NCBI GenBank assembly: GCA_001701165.1
Contig: DAAP01000055.1
Location: forward strand, 1 to 36,445
Source: Bacteroidales bacterium H4
GTDB taxonomy: Bacteria > Bacteroidota > Bacteroidia > Bacteroidales > Muribaculaceae
DNA: 36,445 bases
Direction: 5' to 3'
The notes under the pieces were generated by a model that was not told the origin of the DNA, did no database searches, and saw only the letters and a program-made list of their open reading frames with translations. Positions 8,395-16,800 of this stretch are shown piece after piece (the stretch's first letter is position 1; each line of letters opens with the position of its first letter). Made by a program: the position numbers and the translations under genes.

Positions 8395-8426
8395 CAAAGG
8401 TACAAAATCTTTGTCGAACGCGCAAA
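8395..8426 (-). promoter_or_regulatory. Promoter for the aspC-tyrS group
   Basis: On the minus strand TTTG (8426-8423), a 20-bp spacer and TACCTTTG (8402-8395) match the Bacteroidetes promoter consensus. Transcription would begin near 8388 with a leader of about 100 nt. Confidence 0.65.
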
Positions 8427-8744
8427 GTCAGCCCGACAAGCCGCAGCGCACACCTACTCCGAAGGCATATAACGCCGCCGAATCCGCGCACCATTTTCCG
8501 AGTACGACCTGCAAACGAGCATTATAGCAGACGCCATTTAGGCGATTATGGCTCCGATGCCTCCCGTCTCACTTCGGATTGGAGTTTCCTATTACCAAGC
8601 CAATCAGACGCACATACCTGATATTCTTGATGATGTCCTTGATGACATCCGTTTCTATTCCCCGAAACCGGTCATTTGGCCGCTTTTTTGGAATAGCCTA
8701 AAATCAAAGAAAAAACGGCGACCATCGCAACTTTGCCGCGCAAT

Positions 8745-8779
8745 TTTGGCCGAAATGTCGGCGGCTTATGCTATCTTTG
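8745..8779 (+). promoter_or_regulatory. Promoter for the acyltransferase gene
   Basis: TATCTTTG at 8772-8779 is a full -7 match. TTTG at 8745-8748 is a possible -33 but the spacing is long (23 bp). A second near match, CAACTTTG, lies at 8728-8735. Both favour translation from 8850 rather than further upstream. Confidence 0.5.
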
Positions 8780-8849
8780 TGCTCGCAAACGAGGGCATAG
8801 CCCGGACGAAGACACTGAGCCTACCCAAAAAAAACAAGACCTCGCCGTC

Positions 8850-10001
8850 ATGGCCAAACAACGTAACCCAAGCTTCGAAATACTGCGCGTGGTGGCGATG
8901 TTCCTCATCGTCGTCTGGCATTTCCTGATGCACGGCGTCGGGCAAAAACCCGTGGGCGTGAGCGCCGATGCCGCCTCGCTGTTCAACCTCTGCTCCATGG
9001 AACTGGCCGGTTGTCTCTCCAAGGTCTCCACCAACTGCTACATCCTCATCACCGGATACTTCCTTATAAATTCCACCAAACCCAAGTGGCCTAAAATACC
9101 GAAAACCTGGGCGCCGATATTCTTCTACTCGGTGGTCATTTTTGCGCTATTCTTCGCCTTCTCGGACTTGGCGTTGAGCCGGAACGACTTCGGCAAGTCA
9201 CTGATGCCGCTATACTTTGACCGCTACTGGTTTGCGACACGCTACGTGGCATTGGTGGCTCTCGCGCCATTCCTGGCCACACTGGCACAGACGCTGACGC
9301 GCCGACTGTACATCGTGCTGCTGGCGGTGATGGCCGTCATCAATTTCGACTTCCTGCTGGGCGATGAACTAAGCGGCAACAACTCACTGCCATGGTTTGT
9401 ATTCCTGTTCTTTGTAGGCGGCTACATCCGATTGCACTTCGACCATGACGGACCCAACCATTTCGGCAAAGCTTATTTTGCAGCCGCAGTTGCATTGGCC
9501 GCCGTATTCCTGGGGCGCATCTTCATACATTACTCGCCGTGGACGGCGCCCATGATGGTTGATTATCACGACAATAACGGCATACTCTTCGGCGTGGCAC
9601 TGCTGCTGTTTCTTTGGACGGCTCGGCTCAAAGCGCCGAATACAACCTTCGTCCGCGCCATGGTGCGCATCGCGCCCCTCACTTTCGGCGTCTACCTGAT
9701 ACACGACAATGTCTACGTGCGCCATGCGCTATGGAACGGCTGGATAGACGTGCACGGCGCACTACATTCGTGGTGGTTTGTTCCGCTTTTCGTGGCCTCC
9801 ACAGTCGCCATATTCATCGCCTGCATAGCCATCGATGCCATACGCGACCGCATATTCCGTCTGCTGCGCATCAACGACCGCATAGACACCCTCTCCGACC
9901 GCGTCTCCGTCATCTCGACCCGCGTAGTCACGCTTTCGGCCACCATCATCCAACGCCTGCGCAGCCGCCACCGGCACGAAAATTCCGGCACAGACATCTG
10001 A
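8850..10001 (+). CDS. Acyltransferase-3 family integral membrane protein
   Basis: The 383-residue product belongs to the acyltransferase 3 family (PF01757; OatA/WecH/NolL-like), which moves acetyl or succinyl groups onto surface polysaccharides or peptidoglycan. The N-terminal signature FEILRVVAMFLIVVWHFLMHG contains the usual catalytic-type histidine. About ten hydrophobic segments follow, including a late LTFGVYLIHDNVYVR motif typical of the family. The last 45 residues form a polar amphipathic helix (RIDTLSDRVSVISTRVV). I chose ATG 8850 because the family motif starts just after it and the promoter lies upstream; the frame is open back to 8733. The acceptor glycan is unknown, and no glycan operon surrounds it. 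Confidence 0.88.
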   Translation: MAKQRNPSFEILRVVAMFLIVVWHFLMHGVGQKPVGVSADAASLFNLCSMELAGCLSKVSTNCYILITGYFLINSTKPKWPKIPKTWAPIFFYSVVIFALFFAFSDLALSRNDFGKSLMPLYFDRYWFATRYVALVALAPFLATLAQTLTRRLYIVLLAVMAVINFDFLLGDELSGNNSLPWFVFLFFVGGYIRLHFDHDGPNHFGKAYFAAAVALAAVFLGRIFIHYSPWTAPMMVDYHDNNGILFGVALLLFLWTARLKAPNTTFVRAMVRIAPLTFGVYLIHDNVYVRHALWNGWIDVHGALHSWWFVPLFVASTVAIFIACIAIDAIRDRIFRLLRINDRIDTLSDRVSVISTRVVTLSATIIQRLRSRHRHENSGTDI

Positions 10002-10017
10002 CCGCCAAATCCGTCGT

Positions 10018-10163
10018 ACCCGACCTTGAGGCAGCAGTGCCACAAGGTTTCCGAGGCCGCCTTCAGACATAAAATCCTGATTCGGGAAGAAACGACCATA
10101 GGATTTGATCACCATCTTACACTCGCGCTCCATCGCCTCCGTCAACATGGTGGTAAATATCAT
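10018..10163 (-). pseudogene. Relic of a TOTE-type primase/helicase gene
   Basis: On the minus strand about 48 codons read FTTMLTEAMERECKMVIKS, then YGRFFPNQDFMSEGG and LGNLVALLPQG. This resembles the archaeo-eukaryotic primase part of large DEAD/DEAH helicases of TOTE conflict systems, where Y-D-R-x-F-P-N-Q-D and G-G-F-G-N-L-I-A-L-P-L-Q are characteristic. Similarity stops abruptly near 10018, 16 bp from the acyltransferase stop. Just upstream (10203-10165, another frame) is NKCAKCPICEF, which could be the CxxC segment of the same gene; in intact proteins these parts are far apart, so an internal deletion is implied. The family link is from memory of the motif and was not searched. Confidence 0.6.
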
Positions 10164-10387
10164 TATAGCTCAACGGCCGAAAACTCGCAGATGGGACACT
10201 TGGCACATTTATTCCACTTCCTGTCACAATATTCCCGATCCCATTCCCATAAACACACAGTCAATTCATCGTTTAAATTTATGGAATTATGTCTTAAATC
10301 CAGTGTTGATTTTCAAGGGCTATATTTCACAAAAATCAGCACAAAAGTGGCTATCTCACACAAATTCAGAGGGCTATATTTTTGCAA
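10164..10387. other. AT-rich decayed sequence after the AlbA_2 gene
   Basis: This stretch holds the possible upstream part of the TOTE relic and a cluster of GGGCTATATTT-type repeats. No intact gene is seen. Base composition becomes AT-rich near 10210, in contrast with the GC-rich acyltransferase. Confidence 0.5.
10317..10381. repeat. GGGCTATATTT repeat cluster, 3' side of the AlbA_2 gene
   Basis: Exact copies of GGGCTATATTT lie at 10317-10327 and 10371-10381, with a degenerate copy (GTGGCTATCTC) at 10347-10357. Each exact copy is preceded by a TTCA-type segment, and the first and third by similar bases on the other side. Together with the copy at 12136-12146, they frame the AlbA_2 gene in direct orientation. 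Confidence 0.8.
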
Positions 10388-12028
10388 TTAACCTTTTTTA
10401 ATAAGCGAATAGGTAGTTCCTCTTCCTGTTCCGCTCTTTGACAACACTGTCCCGACAAGCTTTTCGATTTTTGTACGAACTTGCTTTATGGTTAGCTCAT
10501 CTTTCCATTCATTAATAAAAGATGACATGGATTTCGGGCCATCTTCAAGAATATAATATAGCCGACGAAAAGTATCGGAATCCACAAGACCCTTGACTAC
10601 CGAGGGGTTATATTCGAAATACGAGTTGCCCATTTCATATTCGTATTTGGGATGACGAATTATTAGACCCTCAGCAAGAAGTCTGTTTACAGATCTATCA
10701 TAGATACCGCTTCCATCCTTATGAATAATCGAATAGATCGTAATCAGGTCGAATACATTAAGTTGTTCATCCGGTTTGCGGTTACTTCTTAGACCAAGAA
10801 GAAAATTTCGTAACTGCGGATTCTCTATTCGGGATTCAATCCTCAGCTTTACCTGAAAATCATCCGATTGACTATAGTCGGGCATAGGGCGACCCTCTGC
10901 AATACAATTCTCATACATTATATCCACGCCTTGACCGGAACGTTCAATCAGACCGGCTTTCTCAATGACTTCGGCTAATCTTCTGCTTCGAGGAGAACTA
11001 TTGACTGTCAGTATATTCCCCTGATTGACTCCATATGGGAAACCTCCGGAATTGGATACCTCAAATGATTCCGGAGAAATTTTTATCATTATATCCCCTC
11101 CCATCTGAAAACTTCTATGTTGGATACTGTTGAGTATTGCTTCTCGAATAGTTTCCTCTGTATAAGAAGGAATATCCAAAATTTGAGGGAAAGCATCAAT
11201 GTGTATGATTGGATTAATAGCGTCCTGATTGATGTAATTCCAAAGTTTGTCTATACATGTAAAAAGTGGTTCGCTAAATTCCTGCCGCGCCGAGTAACGT
11301 GTCTGATTTTCAGATACGCGATATTCGACTATTATATTGTTTTGAGGAAGATGCTCCTTAATAGCTTCACGTTTGCCCAACAGAATCAAAGCGGCATAAG
11401 TCAGGCCTTCCTCACCAAAGAGATTCAAATCGGAAAGAAGCTGATTGAGCGGGATGGTCAACACCTCCGGCTTACGTCTCTTTTCATGAATAAGGCGACG
11501 CATATTTGCAATTGCCTCATCGGATAAATCACCAAGAGTAAGTCCTTTGCAAATGTGAGCCGAGAAATCGGGATCTTGTTCTTGAAGAATCGAGAAATAC
11601 TCTTGATCATCCATTTCTCGTAGGCTTTCACCGACGCGCATCAATGGAACACCTTCAAATCGCAAAGCCTTGCCTATTGGTCTGGAAGGTATATTAATCA
11701 CCAGTACTCGTTTGCCTTTGTCATCATAAAGTTCCTTGCAATGCACTCGAATATATAAACGGCGATAAATCTCATCTTCCAATTCTCCAACTTTATCCTT
11801 TGCGAAGTCAGTGCCCACTACTTCATGCGGCAGTTTGTCAGCCATGCCAAGAACTAATCTGCCGCCTTTTTCATTTGCAAAAGCCACAATATATCCAAGA
11901 ACACATTTACGACGCACCTTGACATCGCTGTGACTACCACCTGAAAAGGGATAATTATGTTTTGCCTCTTTAAACTCTATATGATCCTCGCGCTCGCGAA
12001 GAGCTGCAAGTTGGGATAATTCTGTCAT
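10388..12028 (-). CDS. AlbA_2 (Schlafen-like) DNA-binding protein with HATPase domain
   Basis: The 546-residue protein has three parts. Residues about 1-150 form an AlbA_2/Schlafen-type putative nucleic-acid-binding domain, with HIEFKEAKHN and FANEKGGRLVLGMAD. Residues about 260-400 resemble the HATPase_c_4/RecG-like ATPase found in this family: ETIREAILNSIQHRSF, FEVSNSGGFPYG and a late GLIERSGQGVDIMYENC. The C-terminal 130 residues look like winged-helix domains (DRSVNRLLAEGLIIRHP and KQVRTKIEKLVG). Such proteins are annotated as ATP-binding regulators; some relatives occur in defence or mobile contexts, but the role is unproven. The gene is clearly more AT-rich than its neighbours, has its own promoter with a leader of only about 11 nt, and is framed by GGGCTATATTT repeats. 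All this suggests lateral gain. Confidence 0.85.
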   Translation of the reverse strand: MTELSQLAALREREDHIEFKEAKHNYPFSGGSHSDVKVRRKCVLGYIVAFANEKGGRLVLGMADKLPHEVVGTDFAKDKVGELEDEIYRRLYIRVHCKELYDDKGKRVLVINIPSRPIGKALRFEGVPLMRVGESLREMDDQEYFSILQEQDPDFSAHICKGLTLGDLSDEAIANMRRLIHEKRRKPEVLTIPLNQLLSDLNLFGEEGLTYAALILLGKREAIKEHLPQNNIIVEYRVSENQTRYSARQEFSEPLFTCIDKLWNYINQDAINPIIHIDAFPQILDIPSYTEETIREAILNSIQHRSFQMGGDIMIKISPESFEVSNSGGFPYGVNQGNILTVNSSPRSRRLAEVIEKAGLIERSGQGVDIMYENCIAEGRPMPDYSQSDDFQVKLRIESRIENPQLRNFLLGLRSNRKPDEQLNVFDLITIYSIIHKDGSGIYDRSVNRLLAEGLIIRHPKYEYEMGNSYFEYNPSVVKGLVDSDTFRRLYYILEDGPKSMSSFINEWKDELTIKQVRTKIEKLVGTVLSKSGTGRGTTYSLIKKG

Positions 12029-12044
12029 GTCTATTGTCTTTTTG

Positions 12045-12075
12045 CAAATGTAATACTTTATTTCGGCCGGGCAAA
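12045..12075 (-). promoter_or_regulatory. Promoter of the AlbA_2 gene
   Basis: On the minus strand TTTG (12075-12072), exactly 19 bp, then TACATTTG (12052-12045) form a full Bacteroidetes promoter. The start of transcription would be near 12039, only about 11 nt before the ATG at 12028, so the message is almost leaderless. Confidence 0.75.
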
Positions 12076-12135
12076 ACTTAAAGGCTAAAACTTACAAACA
12101 AATAAGAGAAACAACGCTTATCGCTGTTATTCAAT

Positions 12136-12146
12136 GGGCTATATTT
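12136..12146. repeat. GGGCTATATTT copy, 5' side of the AlbA_2 gene
   Basis: This exact 11-bp match to the two copies at 10317-10327 and 10371-10381 is in the same orientation and is preceded by ATTCAAT, close to ATTCAGA before the 10371 copy. It lies about 60 bp upstream of the AlbA_2 promoter. Confidence 0.8.
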
Positions 12147-12545
12147 ACAAACAAGGATGTGAGGCAAGTGTGAATACCGTCGAATCCTAAGATATGCTCT
12201 ACAAAACTTGCTTCAACTTCCTTGCACATCAAGACATTCGATAATTGGCGTATTGGTCAATTTGCAGGGCGGATTATCGAGAAATGTCGAATCGGATTAC
12301 GCATCTATATGTTATATATACCCCCTTCAAATTGGCCTACAAGCCGGATTTTCGTCATTTTTCCATAGCAAAATAACAATGGGATGAATTAAAAAGATTT
12401 ATGCATCGGCGGCTTGATGATTCGGGCGATCATAGGGTGGCTTCGGTATGGATGATATTCGCAACAAGGATAAATCGGGACAGTGTGCGTTCGCGTGATG
12501 AGTGGACGGCGATGCGGTGGCAGAGTCAAAAGGGCTCGTCCAAAA

Positions 12546-13214
12546 TCAGGCGGATTCCGACTCCATCTTTTTGCGCAACTCATCCAAGACTATTCCTTTG
12601 TAGGAAAAGAATTTGGCGCCTTGATATGCATTGGACGGAACTTTCTTATCATCAGGTAAATATGTCCCGACAAAAGTTGAAAGCTTGTAAATACGGTCAT
12701 TGTATTCGACTGTATCATCACCTGACACCCTTACTTCTAAATTTAGAGGATCAAAAGTGACGTAGTCTCCAATTTTAATGTCTACCATACCGAATTTAAA
12801 ACGAGGACGCCTCTTTTTTTCAGGATTTGGCGCAGGCAATAGCATAGGTTGCTCTACTTCAACCGGTTTATTGTCTTTATACACCACCACTTCTGCATCA
12901 TCAATGGTTTGTGCTATATCCTTGAAGATGTCAAGTGCTATTTGGGGTCGCACATTGAAAAACTCACGGTTTTAGCGAATACGTAGATTGGTAAGCCTAT
13001 CTATTGTCTTATGCACCAGTTTCTCGACTTCGTTAAACTTAACAGTCTTGATAGTGGCATAAATTTCGGAAGGAAGAGGTACGGCGGTATTGTCCAATTC
13101 TTTGGAACGAATATCAACAGGGCGCGAACTTTTGCCGATTTTCACCCAATCCTCACGAAAGCTCGGATTGGTAAGTATATACACATATCCTGCTGCCAAG
13201 CTATTGTTTCCCAT
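12546..13214 (-). pseudogene. GIY-YIG nuclease-like gene interrupted by one in-frame stop
   Basis: Reading from 13214, 80 residues begin MGNNSLAAGYVYILTNPSF, with DWVKIGKSSRPVDIRSKELD, the GIY-YIG (T5orf172/MUG113-type) nuclease pattern. A TAA at 12974-12972 then interrupts the frame after LTNLRIR. The same frame continues without a shift as NREFFNVRPQIALDIFKDIA and on to 12546, ending with AYQGAKFFSYKGIVLDELRKK, a DUF4357-like C-terminal motif. The whole would be about 222 residues. A single base change from CAA or AAA explains the stop. Either it is a fresh pseudogene, or two fragments are made (the second from the GTG at 12953), or the base is a sequencing error. No promoter match is seen upstream. 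It is the outermost gene of the AT-rich stretch, beside tRNA-Gly. Confidence 0.8.
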
Positions 13215-13324
13215 GGTGTTATACTATATATTAAAATGGATATAACATTATTGATGATGATATCTGTCAGTAGTTATCGAATCATCCTCATCTGTTTATG
13301 AGTGGTGCGGGGGGGGTGGAGTTT

Positions 13325-13400
13325 TGGAGCGGTAGACGGGGTTCGAACCCGCGACCCTCAGCTTGGGAAGCTGATGCTCTACCAACTGAGCTACTACCGC
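13325..13400 (-). tRNA. tRNA-Gly (anticodon CCC)
   Basis: On the minus strand a complete cloverleaf is visible: acceptor GCGGTAG pairs with CTACCGC, the D-arm is GCTC...GAGC, and the anticodon stem TCAGC/GCTGA encloses loop TTCCCAA, giving anticodon CCC for GGG codons. The T arm GCGGG-TTCGAAC-CCCGT has one G-T pair. The discriminator is T and CCA is encoded in the DNA (13325-13327). It borders the accessory stretch on its 3' side, a frequent place for integration, though no displaced copy of the tRNA end is visible. Confidence 0.95.
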
Positions 13401-13415
13401 GTGGCGTTGGTGTCG

Positions 13416-13446
13416 CAAAGTTAGACATTTTTTTTGAGACGGCAAA
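13416..13446 (-). promoter_or_regulatory. Promoter of tRNA-Gly
   Basis: On the minus strand TTTG (13446-13443), 19 bp, TAACTTTG (13423-13416). This is an exact Bacteroidetes promoter placed 15 bp before the tRNA 5' end. Confidence 0.8.
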
Positions 13447-13595
13447 CGCCCGAAAGGCCAATTCGGCAACTCAAACACAGCTATCGTCTGACAATTAAGC
13501 CATTATCGCCGACAATCGTCTCGCAACTCAAGCCCGCACAAAGCCATCCGACCGAGCTGCCGATTATCGGCCCTCTTGCATTTATATTATACCTT

Positions 13596-13613
13596 CCGGA
13601 GTAACTACTCCGG
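13596..13613. promoter_or_regulatory. Perfect dyad, possible operator
   Basis: CCGGAGTA and TACTCCGG form an 8-bp inverted repeat around AC. It lies about 85 bp upstream of the DUF5722 -7 element and upstream of the tRNA-Gly promoter. It could be an operator or a small hairpin; nothing assigns a regulator. Confidence 0.3.
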
Positions 13614-13697
13614 TATAGAGGGGCACACTGTATTCCATGCGCCAAAATTTTCCAAAAATTAATGACGCTTAACAACTTTTATATTATAAATATTTTA

Positions 13698-13705
13698 TAC
13701 CTTTG
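13698..13705 (+). promoter_or_regulatory. Candidate -7 element of the DUF5722 gene
   Basis: TACCTTTG followed by C matches TAnnTTTG within an AT-rich run. A clear -33 TTTG is lacking. It predicts a leader of about 110 nt before the ATG at 13826. Confidence 0.5.
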
Positions 13706-13825
13706 CACAGACCATGATAGCGGTGGCACGACTTGACAACCGTCACACCCCGATTGCTACTCTTCCATGAACCACGCTCCTGATATCTACAGAACCCTAA
13801 GAACCATTAACACCATACATCGCAC

Positions 13826-16800
13826 ATGACAAAACTGAAAATAAGCCTTTTGGCTCTGCTTACGTCCTTACCTTTTGTGTCAAAGGCCAACACCAGATTG
13901 ACAATGGACACATCGACGCAAGTCGATATGACGTACACCCAAAGCTCCTCGTATTACGTGATTAAGACCACCGGCACAGACCCCCACATCTGTTCGACAG
14001 CCATCCCGGCAGACATGGTGTTCAAGGACTGCCGCCTGGAATTTGACTACCAGGCGTCCGAGGACATCGACGACCTCCAGCTATTCTTCCGCGACCCCGA
14101 AAGCGAGGCCCGCTCGCTGCACGTGCGCGGCGCCATGCCCAAGACAACCGAATGGCGGCACTTCTCGCTCAACATCGCGCCCCAGCGCCAGTCCTTTGAC
14201 TGGGGCAAGGCCGGCAGCAAGCTCCGCATGGACTTCGGCAACCGCAGCGGCGTCAATATCAAAATACGCAACCTCGGCATCTACGGGCACACCGTGATGT
14301 CCTCGGCCGACCGCGCAAGCTTTGCACGCGGCGTTGAGCGCTACCTCGCCGCCGACTACGCAGCCAAGGTGACATACGTCGAGGTCGGCAAAGACCAGGT
14401 CATAATACGCGGCACCACCACCGCCTCCGGGTGCAAACTCATAGGCGTGCGCATGGACGGCGACGTGACACGCATGACCGGGTATGCCGACGCGGCCTCA
14501 AACCTGCCCCTGGGCGATTTTGAAGTCACCGTGCCCCGCTATGCCCAAGTCTATGGGTACAACTACGACCAGCTGCTGTCACGGTGGGCCATCACCGACG
14601 CCAACCACAACCTGCTGTCGCACGCCCGCTATGCCGACAAGGTCTACGAGATACGCCACGCCGCCCCAGGCATCCTGAAGACCAAGAAAGGCATAGGCGG
14701 CATCGGCGACGCCGTCTGCGCCGACATCGAACCCCTGGGCCTCGGCTCCGCGACATTCAACATCCTGGTCAACACCATGATGGGATGCCAGCAAGGCAGC
14801 GGGTGCACCGAGCCGTACATATACAACGGCAAGACATACTACGTCAATGCAGGCGTCGTGGCCGGATTTGACAACACCCTCAAGACCTGCGAAGAAAAAG
14901 GCGTGGTGGTCGCCGCCATCATCCTTGTGCACCCCAACGGCGGCGAACAGGACTACGCCTCCTCGATGGCGCACCCCGAATACAGCGGCAAGGCGCCATA
15001 CGCCATGCCCGACATGGGCAGCATCCACGGCGTCGAGGCATACGCCGCCACCATCGACTACTTGGCCAACCGCTATTCACAATCAGGCAACGGCCGCATC
15101 CACCACTGGATACTGCACAACGAGGTCGACCAAAACCTGTCGTGGACCGATATGGGCGCCGACCAGCCCCTGCTCCGCTACGTGGACACCTACGAGAAAT
15201 CCATGCGCTTGGTATCCAATATCGTGCGCCAGTACGACCCCAACGCATACGTGCTGGCCTCGTTCACCTCGAGCTGGAACAAGTCGCACAGCTCCGACGG
15301 CTATTCCTCCAAGAGTATGCTGGACAACATCGTGGCATACAGCAACGCCGAAGGCGACTACCGCTGGGGCGTGGCCGCGCACCCCTACCCGCAGGACTTC
15401 TTCAAGCCCAAGTTCTGGGAAGCCGACACCCAGGCCACCTACTCCGAAGACTCCGGCTTCTCCACATTCAAGAACATCGAGGTGATATCCAACTGGATGC
15501 TGCGCCGCGAGCACTACTACAAAGGCGAGGAAAAACGCATACTATTCTTCTCGGAAAACGGCGTCAATTCGCTGGACAACAGCACCTACAACCTCAAAGT
15601 ACAAGCTGCCGGCGCAGCCTGGGCCTGGAAAAAGACGATGCAAAACGCCGGCGTGGACGCCATCATGTGGCACAATTGGTGGGACAACCCCGCCGAGGGC
15701 CTGTGCCTGGGCCTGCGCACCAAAGACCACGTGGCCAAGCCTTCCTGGTACGTCTGGCAGGCCGCCGGGACAGCCAACGAGTCCGCCGTCTTCGACCAGT
15801 ACCTCCCCGTCATCGGCATCAGCAGCTGGGACCAGATACACCACGGTGTCAGCACCTCCGGCAGCGACAACATACGCCTCGAACTCGACCAGACCTCCAA
15901 CATAGACATGACCGTCACCTACGACGGCACCTACCAGTACTACACGCTCACATCCACCGGCGGCGACCCACGCATCAACACCAAGGCCACCACCGCCGCC
16001 AAGTCCGACAACTCCAACACCCTGGTGTTTGAATACCAGTCGGCCAACGACATCCCCGACTTCCAAGTATTTATCTCACCGCTGGCTTACGAAGAACGCT
16101 CCGTCATAGTGCCCCTGAGCGCCTCCACCGACTGGAAACGCGTATACATCAATCTCGCACCCCTCGCCAAACAATACGGCTGGGGCGGCGCCGGCAGCAA
16201 GCTGCGCTTCGACCCCGGCAGCGTCTCGGGACGCACCATGAAGATACGCCACATTTGCGTCAACAGCGGCGAAAAGTCGCTGATAGCCAATCTGTCGACA
16301 ATTTCGGACGGCGCCAACCAATGCACCGTCAAAAAAGATGCCAACACCGGCAGTGCGACCATCGTCACCGCCGCCGGCGGCGACCCGTTCTTCTACTCGT
16401 CCAAGCTCGCGGCCAATCTGTTGCCCAAGGCCACGAAGCTTATGTTCGAATATCAAGCATCAACCTCCGTGCAGGACGCCAAGATATACTTCGTAGACTA
16501 CGCCGGCGAGACACGCTCCATCAGCCTGGGCAACCTGAATGCCTCCACCAAATGGACACAGAAGACCGTGGACATCGCCGAGCTATGCCGAATACACGGC
16601 TGGGGCTTCGAAGGCGACTATATGCGCTTCGATCCCGGCACGAAATCCGGACTGACATTCAAGATACGCAACATCTGCATCAACACCGGCGAATACACCT
16701 CCACGCTCAACCTCCAGCTGGACAACTACAATTCACACGACAACTCACTGTCTCGCGATGCCGAATGCAACCCTTCGGAAAGTGACATCCTATACGGCCA

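Larger units (their letters stand above)
8286..8849. other. Divergent intergenic region with two promoters
   Basis: These 564 bp separate the minus-strand aminotransferase from the plus-strand acyltransferase. They contain a minus promoter near 8395-8426 and a plus promoter near 8745-8779. A short inverted repeat GATGTC...GACATC lies at 8632-8649. No convincing coding frame is present; a longer frame running into the acyltransferase from 8733 would put coding sequence over the promoter. Confidence 0.5.
12029..12545. other. AT-rich non-coding stretch between accessory genes
   Basis: These 517 bp hold the AlbA_2 promoter (12045-12075) and one GGGCTATATTT copy (12136-12146). The remainder has short frames only, none with recognisable protein features. 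GC-rich and AT-rich patches alternate near 12400-12540, as in decayed or rearranged DNA. Confidence 0.5.
13401..13825. other. Divergent intergenic region before the DUF5722 gene
   Basis: This gap carries the tRNA-Gly promoter (13416-13446), a short perfect dyad (13596-13613), and a plus-strand -7 element (13698-13705). No gene is seen. Confidence 0.5.

Noticed and set aside
8733..8849. N-terminal extension of the acyltransferase
   Set aside because: It would place coding sequence over a full -7 promoter element and precede the normal family start.
10317..10381. CRISPR array
   Set aside because: Copies are only 11 bp, spacing is irregular (about 30 and 24 bp), one copy is degenerate, and there are no cas genes.
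12389..12583. 64-residue minus-strand frame in the accessory stretch
   Set aside because: No family features and no promoter; it overlaps the end of the GIY-YIG gene.
12972..12974. TAA recoded as an amino acid
   Set aside because: All other genes in the window end in normal TAA/TAG/TGA stops and no recoding element is visible; a nonsense mutation is simpler.
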